Shown here: positions 17,637 to 26,643 of the stretch, one piece after another | How positions within the stretch are numbered: the first letter of the stretch is position 1 | Layout of the letters: every line of letters begins with the position of its first letter | Origin: CAYNRG01 sp964399545 | Lineage (GTDB): Bacteria > Bacillota_I > Bacilli_A > Erysipelotrichales > Erysipelotrichaceae | NCBI GenBank assembly: GCA_964399545.1 | Contig: CAYNRG010000003.1 | Coordinates: 62,001-126,000, forward strand | Reading direction: 5' to 3' | Length of the DNA stretch: 64,000 bases | Program-made: the position numbers and the translations under genes | Notes under the pieces: generated by a model | Told to the model about the DNA's origin: nothing | Database searches by the model: none | Seen by the model: only the letters and a program-made list of their open reading frames with translations

Positions 17637-17686
17637 TATAAGATTATTGCTTGATAGTTTAGAAATATTATAGAAGAGGTATATTC

Positions 17687-17726
17687 AAAAAAAAGACTAC
17701 AGTCACTTTAGTTTGCAGTCTTTTTT
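17687..17726. terminator. Bidirectional intrinsic terminator
   Basis: A-run plus GACT ... AGTC plus T-run hairpin (AAAAAAGACT against AGTCTTTTTT) with a 14-nt loop. It insulates the phase-variable promoter from upstream minus-strand transcription. Confidence 0.65.
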
Positions 17727-17851
17727 ACTGATTCGATTTGACAAGGTAATTACTCTTCCCACTTCAATATACTTACGATTACCATTAAAATTCGAATTTC
17801 TTTCTATTGTTCAAAAAAAAATCAGGAACTTTATCCTACTCAAATGTAAAT

Positions 17852-17946
17852 TTATGTGGGTGGCGGAAACCAATCTCCATCATAACCACCCCACCACAAA
17901 GTTTAGTATCTATACTTAGTTCTACTTCTTCAAATACATCCAATTC
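17852..17946 (-). pseudogene. C-terminal fragment of a lipoprotein paralog
   Basis: One frame reads ELDVFEEVELSIDTK and, after a one-base shift, LWWGGYDGDWFPPPT then stop. This matches the end of the lipoprotein at 32235-32975 (ALWWGAIDGDSFNPHLFTFR) in position and pattern. No start or body is present, so it is a leftover from recombination among the lipoprotein array. Confidence 0.45.
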
Positions 17947-17953
17947 AGCAAAG

Positions 17954-17996
17954 AAAGCTATACTGAGTAAACATTCGTTTGTTCAGTATAGCTTTT
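17954..17996. terminator. Intrinsic terminator hairpin
   Basis: 13-bp inverted repeat AAAGCTATACTGA / TCAGTATAGCTTT with a T-run on the plus side and TTTCTTT on the minus side. On the minus strand it follows the broken lipoprotein at 18044-18347. Confidence 0.7.
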
Positions 17997-18043
17997 TTAA
18001 ATTCAAACTTCATCATACCTTCTGGTGTGATTAAAATTCAAAT

Positions 18044-18347
18044 TTAAGGAATGATTTCATCTAAAGAATCCCACTGATCAATATAGTGATTATACACTTT
18101 AATTTCATTGCTTCCGCCTTCAATGCTTTGAATTATAACTATAGCTATTATATCACTCACTTCATACATCTCATTTGAATCACTTGAATCTCCCGCAATA
18201 TGACTCACACCATTTAAATATGTAATGTCATCTTCTGCTATAGCTTTGTACGCGTTGTAATATAAAAATTCATTGCTTGTCTCTTCTCTTGAGGTACAGC
18301 CTACTAATAATCCTACACTGACAAATGCAAGTACAATTTTTTTTCAT
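18044..18347 (-). pseudogene. Small lipoprotein gene, frameshifted in an A8 run
   Basis: From the ATG at 18347 the second to ninth bases after the start are eight A residues. With seven A the product would read MKKIVLAFVSVGLLVGCTSR, a classic lipoprotein signal with lipobox LLVGC, and continue to a stop at 18044, about 100 residues in total. As written the frame is broken immediately after Lys3. The body (residues about 20-100) is acidic and has no recognised domain. Either a null allele, a slip-prone contingency tract, or a homopolymer read error. A terminator follows at 17954-17996. Confidence 0.6.
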
Positions 18348-18466
18348 ATCTCTCTCCATTTTCTAGCAATCAATAATTCGCTACAATTGTGTCATTATCC
18401 ACTTTCTGAACTCTTTCTACCCTTCTTGATGATGACTGACACATAATACTATATGAATTTCAGTTA

Positions 18467-18712
18467 TCATCTTTTAGGCCAAAACAATCCAACATCAGCA
18501 TAAAAATTAATGCTACTTCCTACATTGGATGTCACAAACTTGATGTATATCGTTGTATTTCCTACGCCCTTAGCTGGACGTCCGCTATAGGTTGGAGTCG
18601 CCGCATAAACAGTTGAAAGAAAAACCAAAAAACAACCAATCAAAATTCCACTACATGTAATTTTTCTCACAATTACAGCCTTATTTTGTAGTTGATTTAT
18701 AAAGATAGCCAT
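18467..18712 (-). CDS. Small secreted protein with signal peptide
   Basis: 81 codons: a basic start, a hydrophobic core SGILIGCFLVFLSTVYA and a likely signal peptidase site after VYA, leaving a mature peptide of about 44 residues (ATPTYSGRPAKGVGNTTIYI region). No family recognised. The ATG at 18712 has no close ribosome binding site; a good AAGGAGGGTG lies about 30 bases further upstream as part of the lipoprotein promoter module at 18741-18785, whose own start codon is lost (ATG to ATAG). The secreted peptide was therefore placed behind a borrowed leader, or the true start is different. Confidence 0.5.
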   Translation of the reverse strand: MAIFINQLQNKAVIVRKITCSGILIGCFLVFLSTVYAATPTYSGRPAKGVGNTTIYIKFVTSNVGSSINFYADVGLFWPKR

Positions 18713-18740
18713 TTAATTAAACTATTTAACTATTTTAAAT

Positions 18741-18785
18741 CACCCTCCTTGTATTTAGTATACATACATTTATTAATTTAAACCA
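18741..18785 (-). promoter_or_regulatory. Lipoprotein promoter/leader module, copy A
   Basis: TGGTTT (18780-18785), 17-bp spacer, TATACT (18757-18762), then ATACAAGGAGGGTGATTTA (SD at 18741-18750). It is the same module as at 29.5, 33.0 and 35.0 kb, but the lipoprotein ATG expected next has become ATAG. The remaining 18786-18940 holds no gene. Confidence 0.6.
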
Positions 18786-18940
18786 TGTCAATGGAGTATC
18801 TATAATATACTATAATCGACATGTACGTTAAAGGAAATGAAGAGTATACGAACAACCTATAGTATACAACTTTTACTTAATATCCGAGATCTATTTATTT
18901 TTACAAAAGTCTGCAGCTTATGGTGCAGTTAGAGGTGGAT

Positions 18941-19129
18941 CTATTTTTGCTTAATGGAAATGATTGTATAATAAGGATTATTTTCATTTTCCTTTACCAC
19001 TACTTCATAGTGTGGAGTTGGTGAGTTGTTGCTACTTTTATTAAACTGAACACTAAACTTATTGTTAGATATCTCCTCTAGTGTCATCGAAATTGTGTTG
19101 AGATAATAGTTATCCGCAATGACATAGAC
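18941..19129 (-). pseudogene. Detached C-terminal coding tail of lipoprotein 19130-20191
   Basis: Immediately after the TAA at 19130-19132 the same frame continues open for about 62 codons (VYVIADNYYLNTISMTLEEI onward) to a TAG at 18941. The continuation ends NPYYTIISIKQK, matching the end of the paralog at 20191-21447 (DFFYTIISAIKIKEWS). The TAA is therefore a nonsense mutation inside an originally longer gene of about 417 codons. Confidence 0.65.
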
Positions 19130-20191
19130 TTAATTATCTGCATTTTGAATAACACCTAAAGAGAGTGCTTTATTTTCACTGATTAATCTTTTATTAAACT
19201 GTGGAAGAAGAACTTGCTGTTGGTTTATGATATCCTCAAGAGAATATGTAGAATAGCTCCTCGGATATAGTGATGAAAAATCGGGTTCTTTCATGGGTTT
19301 GTTATCTTTTGTAGTACAGCTTGTTTTGATAATATCATAATCAGTGTAACTTCTGTCACATGAAAATAATGAATCAGTAAACAACATTGTCCAAAGCAAC
19401 CATGCATCATCTGGAATCTCATTTACCGACTTTACATTATCAGCATAGTAGAGAATAGATAGGCTTTGTGATAGGGGATCTAAATCCTTAAATTCCACAG
19501 CCTCTTCTTCGTTGATGCTTATAGAGTGAATCAACATTTCCGTACCATTGGGATGGAGATGAAGAGTCTGACTATTAATCCAGGATGAACTTTTATAATT
19601 TGGAAAAGAAATATCTTTATCTGCAATGATAGAAATTACTTTTCTTGCAGAACGAAGTGTTGAAGAAATATGACCCATTACATCATCTAAGTAATTAAGT
19701 TGCATTTCAACTAGAACTGCTTTTAATTGATCATCAACCACCAAAGGTTCATTTGTGGTATTATCATAGAATTCAGTGCGACTATCATCAAAATAGAAGG
19801 TTAATTCTTCACCATCAGAAAAAGTTAAGTGATATGAAGTGATGAAAGGATAAGTATATTCATTGCTATACGTGCTAGTAAGGATAGCTTGAAACGAGCG
19901 GGTAGTTACATCAGAATAAACCGTATTTCTCTCTTTGTAGACAATGGATATATTGAAGTTAAAGTCATAGTCAAACTGACCTTTAATGGAATATGCATTC
20001 ACTGAATTTTCAATTTCAATCTCCTCACGAGTGTAAGTAATTATAGGGAGAACTCCTTCGTAGCTATTAAACTCCCAACTATCTGCAAGTTTATCCAGTT
20101 CAGCAGGTTTTAATTCTAAAGGAGGAAGGTCTTCGGGAGAAGTACTACAAGATGTAAGGAAAACGATAAATAGTACAATTAGCTTTTTCAT
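19130..20191 (-). CDS. Lipoprotein, truncated by an in-frame stop
   Basis: About 353 residues beginning MKKLIVLFIVFLTSCSTSPE with a lipobox (FLTSC). The start is ATG 20191, behind AAAGGAGTGGTCATA and joined to the upstream lipoprotein by a TAATG overlap; a GTG at 20200 is less likely. It is a distant paralog of that protein, sharing layout and the C-terminal YTIIS pattern, but a TAA at 19130 removes the last roughly 62 residues, which persist downstream in frame. No enzymatic motif is seen. It should be anchored to the outer face of the membrane; function unknown. Confidence 0.7.
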   Translation of the reverse strand: MKKLIVLFIVFLTSCSTSPEDLPPLELKPAELDKLADSWEFNSYEGVLPIITYTREEIEIENSVNAYSIKGQFDYDFNFNISIVYKERNTVYSDVTTRSFQAILTSTYSNEYTYPFITSYHLTFSDGEELTFYFDDSRTEFYDNTTNEPLVVDDQLKAVLVEMQLNYLDDVMGHISSTLRSARKVISIIADKDISFPNYKSSSWINSQTLHLHPNGTEMLIHSISINEEEAVEFKDLDPLSQSLSILYYADNVKSVNEIPDDAWLLWTMLFTDSLFSCDRSYTDYDIIKTSCTTKDNKPMKEPDFSSLYPRSYSTYSLEDIINQQQVLLPQFNKRLISENKALSLGVIQNADN

Positions 20192-21447
20192 TATGACCAC
20201 TCCTTTATCTTTATAGCAGAAATAATAGTATAAAAGAAATCACTTTCATTTTCTTGAAGGGTAATTTTCCATCTTGTGTATTGATCCGTATTGGTTATGA
20301 TAAACTCTTCAGTAATTTCATCGGGTAAAAATATATATTGATCGGAAGTTACAAGGGTTAACTTATCTACTTCATAATCGTAGTATGTTTGATACAGCAG
20401 TATCTCAAATTGAATCAGGTTTTTATCTATTTCAAAATCACCAACAAGATAGGCATCTGCTTCCACTTGTGGACCATCACCAAACCAATGATAACCTGTA
20501 AAATACAGCTCTTCGACACTTTGAACGATACCAGATTCTAAAAGCTTTGTTTCATTTGGAACATAACTGTAGGATGGATCTAAAAGTGTTTGAATAGACT
20601 CGTTAAAGAAATCTACTGTTAAAAGTTGAGCTGACCATTCTACACCTTGATAAGCGAAGAGTCGCTCGTTGGTAAAATGGGAGTAACACCTCGTTACATA
20701 CTCACAATGATAATCAGGAAGAACAGTTAAGATGGATTGAATTAAGAGCTCATCATCTAGAGTTGAATTTGAGTCAATTCTTTGATTTGTATAATAAATA
20801 AAAGCTATTGTATTTTGTAATTTTTCATAATTTAACGGTTCAGGAAGAGCTTCTAGCTGGACTTTTGAAGAAAATACAACAAATTCAGGGAAGAGTAATG
20901 GAATTTCATCATTAATATCAAAGGTCCACTTTGGAATAAATGAACTATTTATATATCGACTAGACTTATAGAAAGTATAAAAGGCTGGTCCAAGAAAAAT
21001 AGTATGGAATTTATCTCTGAAGTCTAATATTTCCGTTCTAAAAAGAGATAATTGATTCCATTGCCCTTTTAATGTATTTAAAATATCACGATGGAGAGGC
21101 TGAGTAAAAACAATAGGATTTTTGTTAGGATCATCCATATTACCAATCTCAGGAGTTTCTTCAGAAAACATGAAATATAGATTGAAAATCTGTCCATCTG
21201 AAATCGTTAGTGTTGCGTATAAATGATGAGGGAAATCATCTTGACTGAAATTCACCAATAACCCTGTTTCATCAAGTGTATACGTAAGGTTATCAGTAGA
21301 TATAAGATCTGAATCAAAATACCATCCATTTTTAACTAAATACTCTATCTGTTCCTTTTCATAATCAGAGTAAAATGAGGGCTGTGTAGGCTGACTGCTA
21401 CATCCAAGTAAGGAAAGAGTGAGTAGTAATGATATCATTATTTTCAT
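20191..21447 (-). CDS. Lipoprotein of unknown function
   Basis: 418 residues beginning MKIMISLLLTLSLLGCSSQP with lipobox LSLLGC. The start is ATG 21447, behind AAGGAGAATCTCA; a longer ORF start at 21531 is not supported. The mature part is rich in beta-strand-like hydrophobic patterning with aromatic residues and no known catalytic motif. It is the first gene of a pair with the truncated paralog at 19130 (TAATG overlap). Tandem lipoprotein paralogs of this kind are common in accessory regions and often relate to surface interaction or immunity, but that is only inference. Confidence 0.75.
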   Translation of the reverse strand: MKIMISLLLTLSLLGCSSQPTQPSFYSDYEKEQIEYLVKNGWYFDSDLISTDNLTYTLDETGLLVNFSQDDFPHHLYATLTISDGQIFNLYFMFSEETPEIGNMDDPNKNPIVFTQPLHRDILNTLKGQWNQLSLFRTEILDFRDKFHTIFLGPAFYTFYKSSRYINSSFIPKWTFDINDEIPLLFPEFVVFSSKVQLEALPEPLNYEKLQNTIAFIYYTNQRIDSNSTLDDELLIQSILTVLPDYHCEYVTRCYSHFTNERLFAYQGVEWSAQLLTVDFFNESIQTLLDPSYSYVPNETKLLESGIVQSVEELYFTGYHWFGDGPQVEADAYLVGDFEIDKNLIQFEILLYQTYYDYEVDKLTLVTSDQYIFLPDEITEEFIITNTDQYTRWKITLQENESDFFYTIISAIKIKEWS

Positions 21448-22064
21448 TGAGATTCTCCTTTTGTTTATATACTTTAATAATCCTATGAAATAGATATTTG
21501 TGCTATTAAAAAGGCAAAGTGCTTTCAGCATTCATTTATAATATATGTTTCATGATGGAGAACATTTCAATTCTTATAAAAAATAATGTACACTAGTGAT
21601 TTAGATATTAGAGCTGATAAGAGTATTCATGGTAAACTCGTTTCCATTTTCAACGATATTTATTTAGTCATTTTAGCAAAGTTAGAAGACGTTATCCCTC
21701 ATCTACAATGAATACTCAACGTTTACTGGACTTCTATTCTCTTTGAATCAAACAAGATTGAAAAGGGAATAACTATTCCTTGCTGCTATATTTTTTTAAT
21801 TAGTAATCTTCTGTAATTTCTACTCAGAGATTAGTTTCCCAATTCCTTTATAAGTGTCTAGCAAAGAGCAAAGAAGGCCATAAAGGTCGGCTATATATTG
21901 TTCTAGGACCATGTTTTTAAAGGTACATTACTCTTTTCACTCATTAACTCAAACATATCATTACCTCCTTGAATACAATTTTTTATAAATTCTAATTCTA
22001 TACTAAAAAAGCAGATGATCAATATATGGTAAATGAGGTATTATATTTTTCTTTTCACCAAAAT
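21448..22064. other. Gene-poor stretch of about 620 bp with tiny ORFs
   Basis: No convincing gene. On the plus strand an ORF at 21586-21711 (41 aa, ending KLEDVIPHLQ) has no ribosome binding site. On the minus strand GGAGG precedes an 18-codon ORF starting near 21960 (MFELMSEKSNVPLKT), and a different frame at about 21913-21820 reads MVLEQYIADLYGLLCSLLDT, so one broken small gene is possible. Confidence 0.3.
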
Positions 22065-22091
22065 AAAAAAGTTTGGGGACATCCCCAAACT
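22065..22091 (-). terminator. Intrinsic terminator of the LytTR-DUF3021-ABC operon
   Basis: Perfect 9-bp hairpin GTTTGGGGA / TCCCCAAAC followed on the minus strand by a T-run. It lies directly after the ABC-2 permease stop at 22099. Confidence 0.9.
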
Positions 22092-22098
22092 CTTAGAC

Positions 22099-22791
22099 TT
22101 ACTTTTTCCATTGCTTTTCAATAATATGTAGTACAATCATTCCTACAACTAGCCACATCATTATAATTAATGAAGGCTGTAGTAAAATTTTTCCTGTATC
22201 ATTGATGCTGTTCATGATTTGTGAAAGAGCTACACTTGGAATAAAATTACAAATTTCAATCACCATTGGAGGAAATGTTGTATAAATCGATACAATCAAA
22301 AACATTCCTACCATCACAACTGATGAGATAGCTGTCCCACTTTGTATTGATTTCGCTTTTAACCCAATAATCAATCCCAACATTGTAAAAATAGTTCCTC
22401 CTGCGATCATTGGGAAGAGAAGTGATGAATCAACATTGGTTCCTTGACTAACAAAGACAACGGCCACCTGTGAAAATAGTGATAAGATCAAAATCGCTGC
22501 TCCTTTAGTAAAAAGGATTTGTTTAAAACTTAATGGTGTGCAAAGTAGTGCATGCAATGTTTTATTATCTTTTTCTTCAAGAAGATTTGGTCCCATTAAC
22601 ATAATTCCAACCATAACCTGAGCAAAGATTACCCACATCGATACAAGAAATATATCTACGTTTGCTTCATTCCCTTGCATTGTGAGTCCAATTAGTTTTG
22701 ACATCAATACCGGAAGAAACACCAATACAAGTGAAGCTGGTGATTTAAGATAATTCTTAATTTCATTATTTAGCATCGCTAATACTTTCAA
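22099..22791 (-). CDS. ABC-2 type transporter permease
   Basis: 230 residues with six membrane segments in the ABC-2 layout; the segment MLMGPNLLEEKDNKTLHALL (about 65-85) is the conserved cytoplasmic loop motif of these permeases. It overlaps the ATPase gene by 4 bp (ATGA at 22788-22791) and is the last gene of the operon LytTR - DUF3021 - ATPase - permease. Such modules export or remove antimicrobial peptides or lipids; the cargo is unknown here. Confidence 0.85.
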   Translation of the reverse strand: MKVLAMLNNEIKNYLKSPASLVLVFLPVLMSKLIGLTMQGNEANVDIFLVSMWVIFAQVMVGIMLMGPNLLEEKDNKTLHALLCTPLSFKQILFTKGAAILILSLFSQVAVVFVSQGTNVDSSLLFPMIAGGTIFTMLGLIIGLKAKSIQSGTAISSVVMVGMFLIVSIYTTFPPMVIEICNFIPSVALSQIMNSINDTGKILLQPSLIIMMWLVVGMIVLHIIEKQWKK

Positions 22792-23636
22792 CTCAATTTA
22801 CCTCCTGTAACTTTCGAAAATACATCCCCTAAAGAAATACTTCGTTGACTGTAATAAATTAGTCGATCTTCTTTCATTAAGTTCAAAATATTTTCTTTTG
22901 TTTGCTCATCCTTTGATGGCATCCTCGCAGTAATAATTTGATTACCTTCTTTGTATTGCACCTGAATTTCCCTATCCTGATACTTTTCTTTAAGTTCTTC
23001 TGGCGATCCAATCACCGACATTTCTCCTTGGTTAATAATTCCAATACGATTACAAAGTAAATCTGCCTCTTTCATATCATGGGTAGTAATGATAATTGTC
23101 ATTCCCTCTTCATTTAATTTTTTTATGTAATTGTGCAATAGCGTTGTAGTGTTTGGATCTAGCCCACTTGTAGGCTCATCTAAAATTAATACTTTTGGAC
23201 GATGTAGCAATGCTCTTGCGATAAGAACTCTTTGTTTCCATCCTTTAGAAAGCTTTTCTACGTTCATATCTTTCTTATCTAGCAATTGAAGATCTTCCAT
23301 TACTTCATTCACACGTTGTCTAGGAAGGTCATAAATTTTTCCAAATAGAGTCAGATTATCTTTTATTGTTGCTTTCATATATAAGTTAGGTAACTCAAAT
23401 ACAATCCCTATTTCACGATATAACTCTTTCTTCTCTCTAACTTCTTCTCCACCAATCTTCAGCATTCCTGATGTTGGTTCTAATTGTCCTGTCATCATCT
23501 TAATTGTCGTTGTCTTCCCCGCTCCATTAGGTCCTAGAAATCCAAATACATCTCCTTGACTCACTGTAAAGGAAATATTTTTCACCACTTCCTTTTCACC
23601 ATACTTTTTAGTTAATTTTGATATTTCAATCATCAT
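22788..23636 (-). CDS. ABC transporter ATP-binding protein
   Basis: 282 residues with all NBD motifs: Walker A GPNGAGKTT (about 36-44), Q-loop, signature LSKGWKQRV (a WKQR variant of LSGGQ), Walker B VLILDEPTSGLDP and H-loop IIITTHDM. A C-terminal extension of about 60 residues follows the NBD. The gene overlaps the DUF3021 gene by 11 bp and the permease by 4 bp. It powers the ABC-2 permease encoded next. The signature lacks the usual second Gly, which is common in ABC-2 partners of this subgroup. Confidence 0.9.
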   Translation of the reverse strand: MMIEISKLTKKYGEKEVVKNISFTVSQGDVFGFLGPNGAGKTTTIKMMTGQLEPTSGMLKIGGEEVREKKELYREIGIVFELPNLYMKATIKDNLTLFGKIYDLPRQRVNEVMEDLQLLDKKDMNVEKLSKGWKQRVLIARALLHRPKVLILDEPTSGLDPNTTTLLHNYIKKLNEEGMTIIITTHDMKEADLLCNRIGIINQGEMSVIGSPEELKEKYQDREIQVQYKEGNQIITARMPSKDEQTKENILNLMKEDRLIYYSQRSISLGDVFSKVTGGKLS

Positions 23637-24123
23637 TACTTCCTCTCCTCTCTATTCCTTTTCCTCTTTTATATTCATGTAGCGCTTTTTCCATTTTCAG
23701 ATTCTCTTTTCTTTCTTTAATAGCAGTTTGCATCACACTAATCGCCATACTCACACCGAAACTAATTAATGTTAGAATCATTGACATTGGATCATCTAGT
23801 GGAATCCACTTAAAGGAAATAATAAATATTGCCAAAGCTACTCCTATAGTTAAGAAAAGCAATAAAGTTCTCTTTGTCTCTGATCCCTTTTTCAGAATTC
23901 CTTCCTCTGTCAGCAATAATTTATTTGCGCCGGTAACCACTAGGGCTAAAAGAAAATATTGACTTAATGTTGAAAGAGATATAACTTCTTTCCCTTCGAC
24001 AAAGAGAGTTGATATCTTACCTGCCCTTTCATCCACAAGATAACTCACGCACAGTAAGAAGAAAACCATCCCACCATAAATCAAAAACAGCTGTTCTATA
24101 CATTGGTTTATTTTGTTTTTCAT
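23626..24123 (-). CDS. DUF3021 family membrane protein
   Basis: 165 residues with four membrane segments and a charged tail (KERKENLKMEKALHEYKRGK). DUF3021 proteins are encoded next to LytTR DNA-binding proteins and are thought to inhibit them at the membrane. Here the gene overlaps the LytTR gene by 4 bp and the ATPase gene by 11 bp, which matches that arrangement. Likely role: anti-activator that keeps the LytTR factor silent until a signal arrives. Confidence 0.85.
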   Translation of the reverse strand: MKNKINQCIEQLFLIYGGMVFFLLCVSYLVDERAGKISTLFVEGKEVISLSTLSQYFLLALVVTGANKLLLTEEGILKKGSETKRTLLLFLTIGVALAIFIISFKWIPLDDPMSMILTLISFGVSMAISVMQTAIKERKENLKMEKALHEYKRGKGIERRGSNDD

Positions 24124-24554
24124 ATTTTTACCCCCAATCTTTTCTTGAACTCTGTCGCATACTGCCGGGAGACAATAAGTTGTTCACTATTGCTCATCGT
24201 TAGGCGAATCTTTCGATTAAATTCTGACTTTAGAGATTGAACATGCTCTAAATTAATTATGCACGACTTATTAATTCTTAGAAATTCAAATTGCTCCTCC
24301 AACTCATACAATTTGTACTTAGTTTCATAAACTTCATCCTTTGTATAAATAAAAGTTTTTTTATCTACTGAGTCAATGTAAAGAATTGCTGAATAATTAA
24401 CTAAATGCGACTCATCTTCTTGTTTAACTAGTACCCTTTGATCCAACCGTAGCAGTGAAGCAACAATCTGTTGTATTTGTTCTGTTTCCTCTTTACAAAG
24501 AATAGTAACCTCGATTTCTTCTACTTCTTTCTTTGTTTCAATATGTATCTTCAC
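24120..24554 (-). CDS. LytTR domain DNA-binding transcriptional regulator
   Basis: 144 residues. The C-terminal half is a LytTR domain with EEQFEFLRINKSCIINLEHV and a RKIRLTMSNSEQLIVSRQYA segment, the beta-rich DNA-binding fold. There is no receiver domain, so it is a stand-alone regulator of the LytTR/DUF3021 type. Translation starts at a GTG (24554) behind GAGGGGGACCAAAT. It is first in its operon and probably autoregulates it together with DUF3021. Confidence 0.9.
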   Translation of the reverse strand: MKIHIETKKEVEEIEVTILCKEETEQIQQIVASLLRLDQRVLVKQEDESHLVNYSAILYIDSVDKKTFIYTKDEVYETKYKLYELEEQFEFLRINKSCIINLEHVQSLKSEFNRKIRLTMSNSEQLIVSRQYATEFKKRLGVKI

Positions 24555-24734
24555 ATTTGGTCCCCCTCGCTACTTTCACTCTATCAAATCTTTTCATCTT
24601 ATTCAATCAATCATCGACTAGGTTGCCCATTTCTTTAACTATCTTGCCAAGAATAATAAAATATTCTTTAATGTTCATCCGCACTTTTGGAGTATAATTT
24701 GACCGATTACATAGTAATGTGTCGAGATTTGAAT

Positions 24735-24766
24735 AAAAAAGAGTAGACACTTTTTTGTGTCTACTT
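24735..24766 (-). terminator. Intrinsic terminator of the exporter operon
   Basis: AGTAGACAC / GTGTCTACT hairpin with a six-base loop and, on the minus strand, CTCTTTTTT after the stem. It follows the ATPase gene 24917-25609. The 24767-24916 interval has a short open frame (RGEFSELDYFSKEVFLAMKS) lacking a start, which may be a gene relic. Confidence 0.8.
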
Positions 24767-24916
24767 TAGTGTACCCTATCCAAATCTATATAAAAAAGTA
24801 AAAAGATAACTACCATTCACTCTGCTGATTATTTGCTATATAACTCTTCATCGCTAGAAACACTTCCTTTGAAAAGTAATCTAATTCGCTGAACTCTCCT
24901 CTACTAAGAGTACCAT

Positions 24917-25609
24917 TTATAAGTTGTTTTTTGAATAGTCGTGAATTTTTCCGTTTTCCAATTTTTTTATAATATCAAAATTATAATCAATTCTCTCTAA
25001 ATTATGAGTAATCAAAATTAATGTTTTCTTATTTTCCACTGCATAATTAATCATAAATAGAATTACTTCACTGGAAAGATCTGGATTCAAAGAAGATATG
25101 GGCTCATCCAACAATAGTACTTCCGGTCGATTTACTAATGCTCTTGCAATCGCAACTCTTTGCTTCTGCCCACCAGATAAATTCATTACCTCTTTGTCTA
25201 GAAGATCATCGATTTTCAAAACTTTTGAAATTTTCTTAATTTCTTCTCTTCTATCCTTTCTTTTTATCTTTTTAGAATATAGTAGAGGCACCTGTATATT
25301 ATTATACACCGTATCTTCTTCAATTAAAGCATACTCTTGAAAAACATATCCAAACATTTCATTTCTCATATTCGCAATATTCAAAGCACTAAATGAAGAA
25401 CACTCTGTACCGTTGATTTTGTACTCTCCATCAAACTCTCTATCCAATAACCCAATAATATTCAAGAGTGTCGTTTTACCAACTCCAGAATCTCCTATAA
25501 TTGCGACAAGTTCTCCTTTTTTTATTTCTAGATTTGCATCAGAAAATATCTTTGTTTCTGATACCGTTCCACTACTGTACACTTTATTTATATTTCTTAA
25601 ATTCAGCAT
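24917..25609 (-). CDS. ABC transporter ATP-binding protein (MacB/LolD type)
   Basis: 230 residues with Walker A GDSGVGKTT (about 39-47), Q-loop YVFQEYALIEED, signature NLSGGQKQRVAIARAL, Walker B VLLLDEPISSLNPD and H-loop LILITHNLERI. It is the last gene of a four-gene operon with two FtsX-like permeases and a secreted protein, so it should energise export or membrane extraction rather than import. The same layout is seen with lactococcin-972-type bacteriocins and their dedicated transporters. A decayed sister is at 6357-6945. Confidence 0.9.
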   Translation of the reverse strand: MLNLRNINKVYSSGTVSETKIFSDANLEIKKGELVAIIGDSGVGKTTLLNIIGLLDREFDGEYKINGTECSSFSALNIANMRNEMFGYVFQEYALIEEDTVYNNIQVPLLYSKKIKRKDRREEIKKISKVLKIDDLLDKEVMNLSGGQKQRVAIARALVNRPEVLLLDEPISSLNPDLSSEVILFMINYAVENKKTLILITHNLERIDYNFDIIKKLENGKIHDYSKNNL

Positions 25610-25614
25610 ATTTC

Positions 25615-26643
25615 TTACAAATCTCCTTTCAAGTTTTTTAATAAATTTTTTCTCTTCAATAAAGTTAGAATTATCAATTCAAAAATTATCAACAACAATG
25701 TCAAAGTAATCAACCCTATTGTTAATGATGTACCCATTTTGAAGCGAACAAGGTATAAAATCGAGATAATACAAACCGCTATAATTGATACAATGAAAAT
25801 GCTACTTCTTACAAAAATATCCATCAGCGTAGCCCCATGAATCAAATGTATCGTATACTCTTTATATAGTTTTTTTAATTCAATTGAGTAAAGAATATAC
25901 ATTGATAAACAAGTTACTAAAATCATTAAAAATGCAATCGCATAAATATATTTAAGTATAAAATCTAATTGTCCCCCTTTTTCAACTTCCTGAACTTTTA
26001 AAAAACTAGTTTCAAAGAGTTCAATAAATCTCTCATTCACTCCATTTTTTTTATCTTCTTTAGAAAATTGGCTATTATCTACTAGAGAAATAATCTCACT
26101 TCCATCTTCAGTCTGTACCCAATCACTCAGTGATTTTTCATTGAATACAATGACAACCATTGGAATATTTAGCTTCGCAGCATAATTTATCTCATCTATA
26201 TCAAACTTTTCTCTATCGAATACATGATGTTGAAATTCACTAAGTACATCCTTTTCCTTCATACTTTCATAGATATCCGAACTGCTATACACCGTTGTTC
26301 TGCCATTTATTAGTAACTCTTCATATTGAGCTCCTACTAAAATTCGAGTTTCATATTCAGTTAAATTCATCAGTTCTGTAGACAAAAAGTAAGATCCTCC
26401 GTGACTTTGATAAAATCTATATAAGTCATCTACCAGCTGAACATTGTTATTCATATTCGTGCTTATTACGGTTGTTCTAAATAGCTGACTATTTCCACGA
26501 TTTCTTAAGTTAAGTTCATCTAGCACTGATAATGTTGAAGCCATAACAATAATACAAGTTGCCAAAATCATGAATAATGTAGCAAAGTAAATTCGTCTAT
26601 TCCTAAAAATATCTTTGCAACCCAAAATAATAGAATCAATCAC
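25615..26643 (-). CDS. FtsX/MacB-like ABC permease (second subunit)
   Basis: 342 residues: one N-terminal membrane segment (about 16-38), a large extracytoplasmic domain (about 40-230) and three C-terminal membrane segments (about 235-330), the FtsX/MacB topology. It overlaps the other permease by 1 bp (position 26643) and ends 5 bp before the ATPase. Together with 26643-27623 it should form the heterodimeric membrane part of an exporter. Resemblance to bacteriocin-associated integral membrane proteins (DUF1430 group) is suggested by topology and context only. Confidence 0.75.
   Translation of the reverse strand: MIDSIILGCKDIFRNRRIYFATLFMILATCIIVMASTLSVLDELNLRNRGNSQLFRTTVISTNMNNNVQLVDDLYRFYQSHGGSYFLSTELMNLTEYETRILVGAQYEELLINGRTTVYSSSDIYESMKEKDVLSEFQHHVFDREKFDIDEINYAAKLNIPMVVIVFNEKSLSDWVQTEDGSEIISLVDNSQFSKEDKKNGVNERFIELFETSFLKVQEVEKGGQLDFILKYIYAIAFLMILVTCLSMYILYSIELKKLYKEYTIHLIHGATLMDIFVRSSIFIVSIIAVCIISILYLVRFKMGTSLTIGLITLTLLLIIFELIILTLLKRKNLLKNLKGDL

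Noticed and set aside
17601..17640. Poly-C tract as an assembly gap filler
   Set aside because: Placement exactly between a TTGTAA and a perfect TATAAT upstream of a surface protein argues for biology, though length may be misread.
24767..24916. Short open frame RGEFSELDYFSKEVFLAMKS
   Set aside because: No start codon or SD in frame; may be a relic but too little to annotate as a gene.
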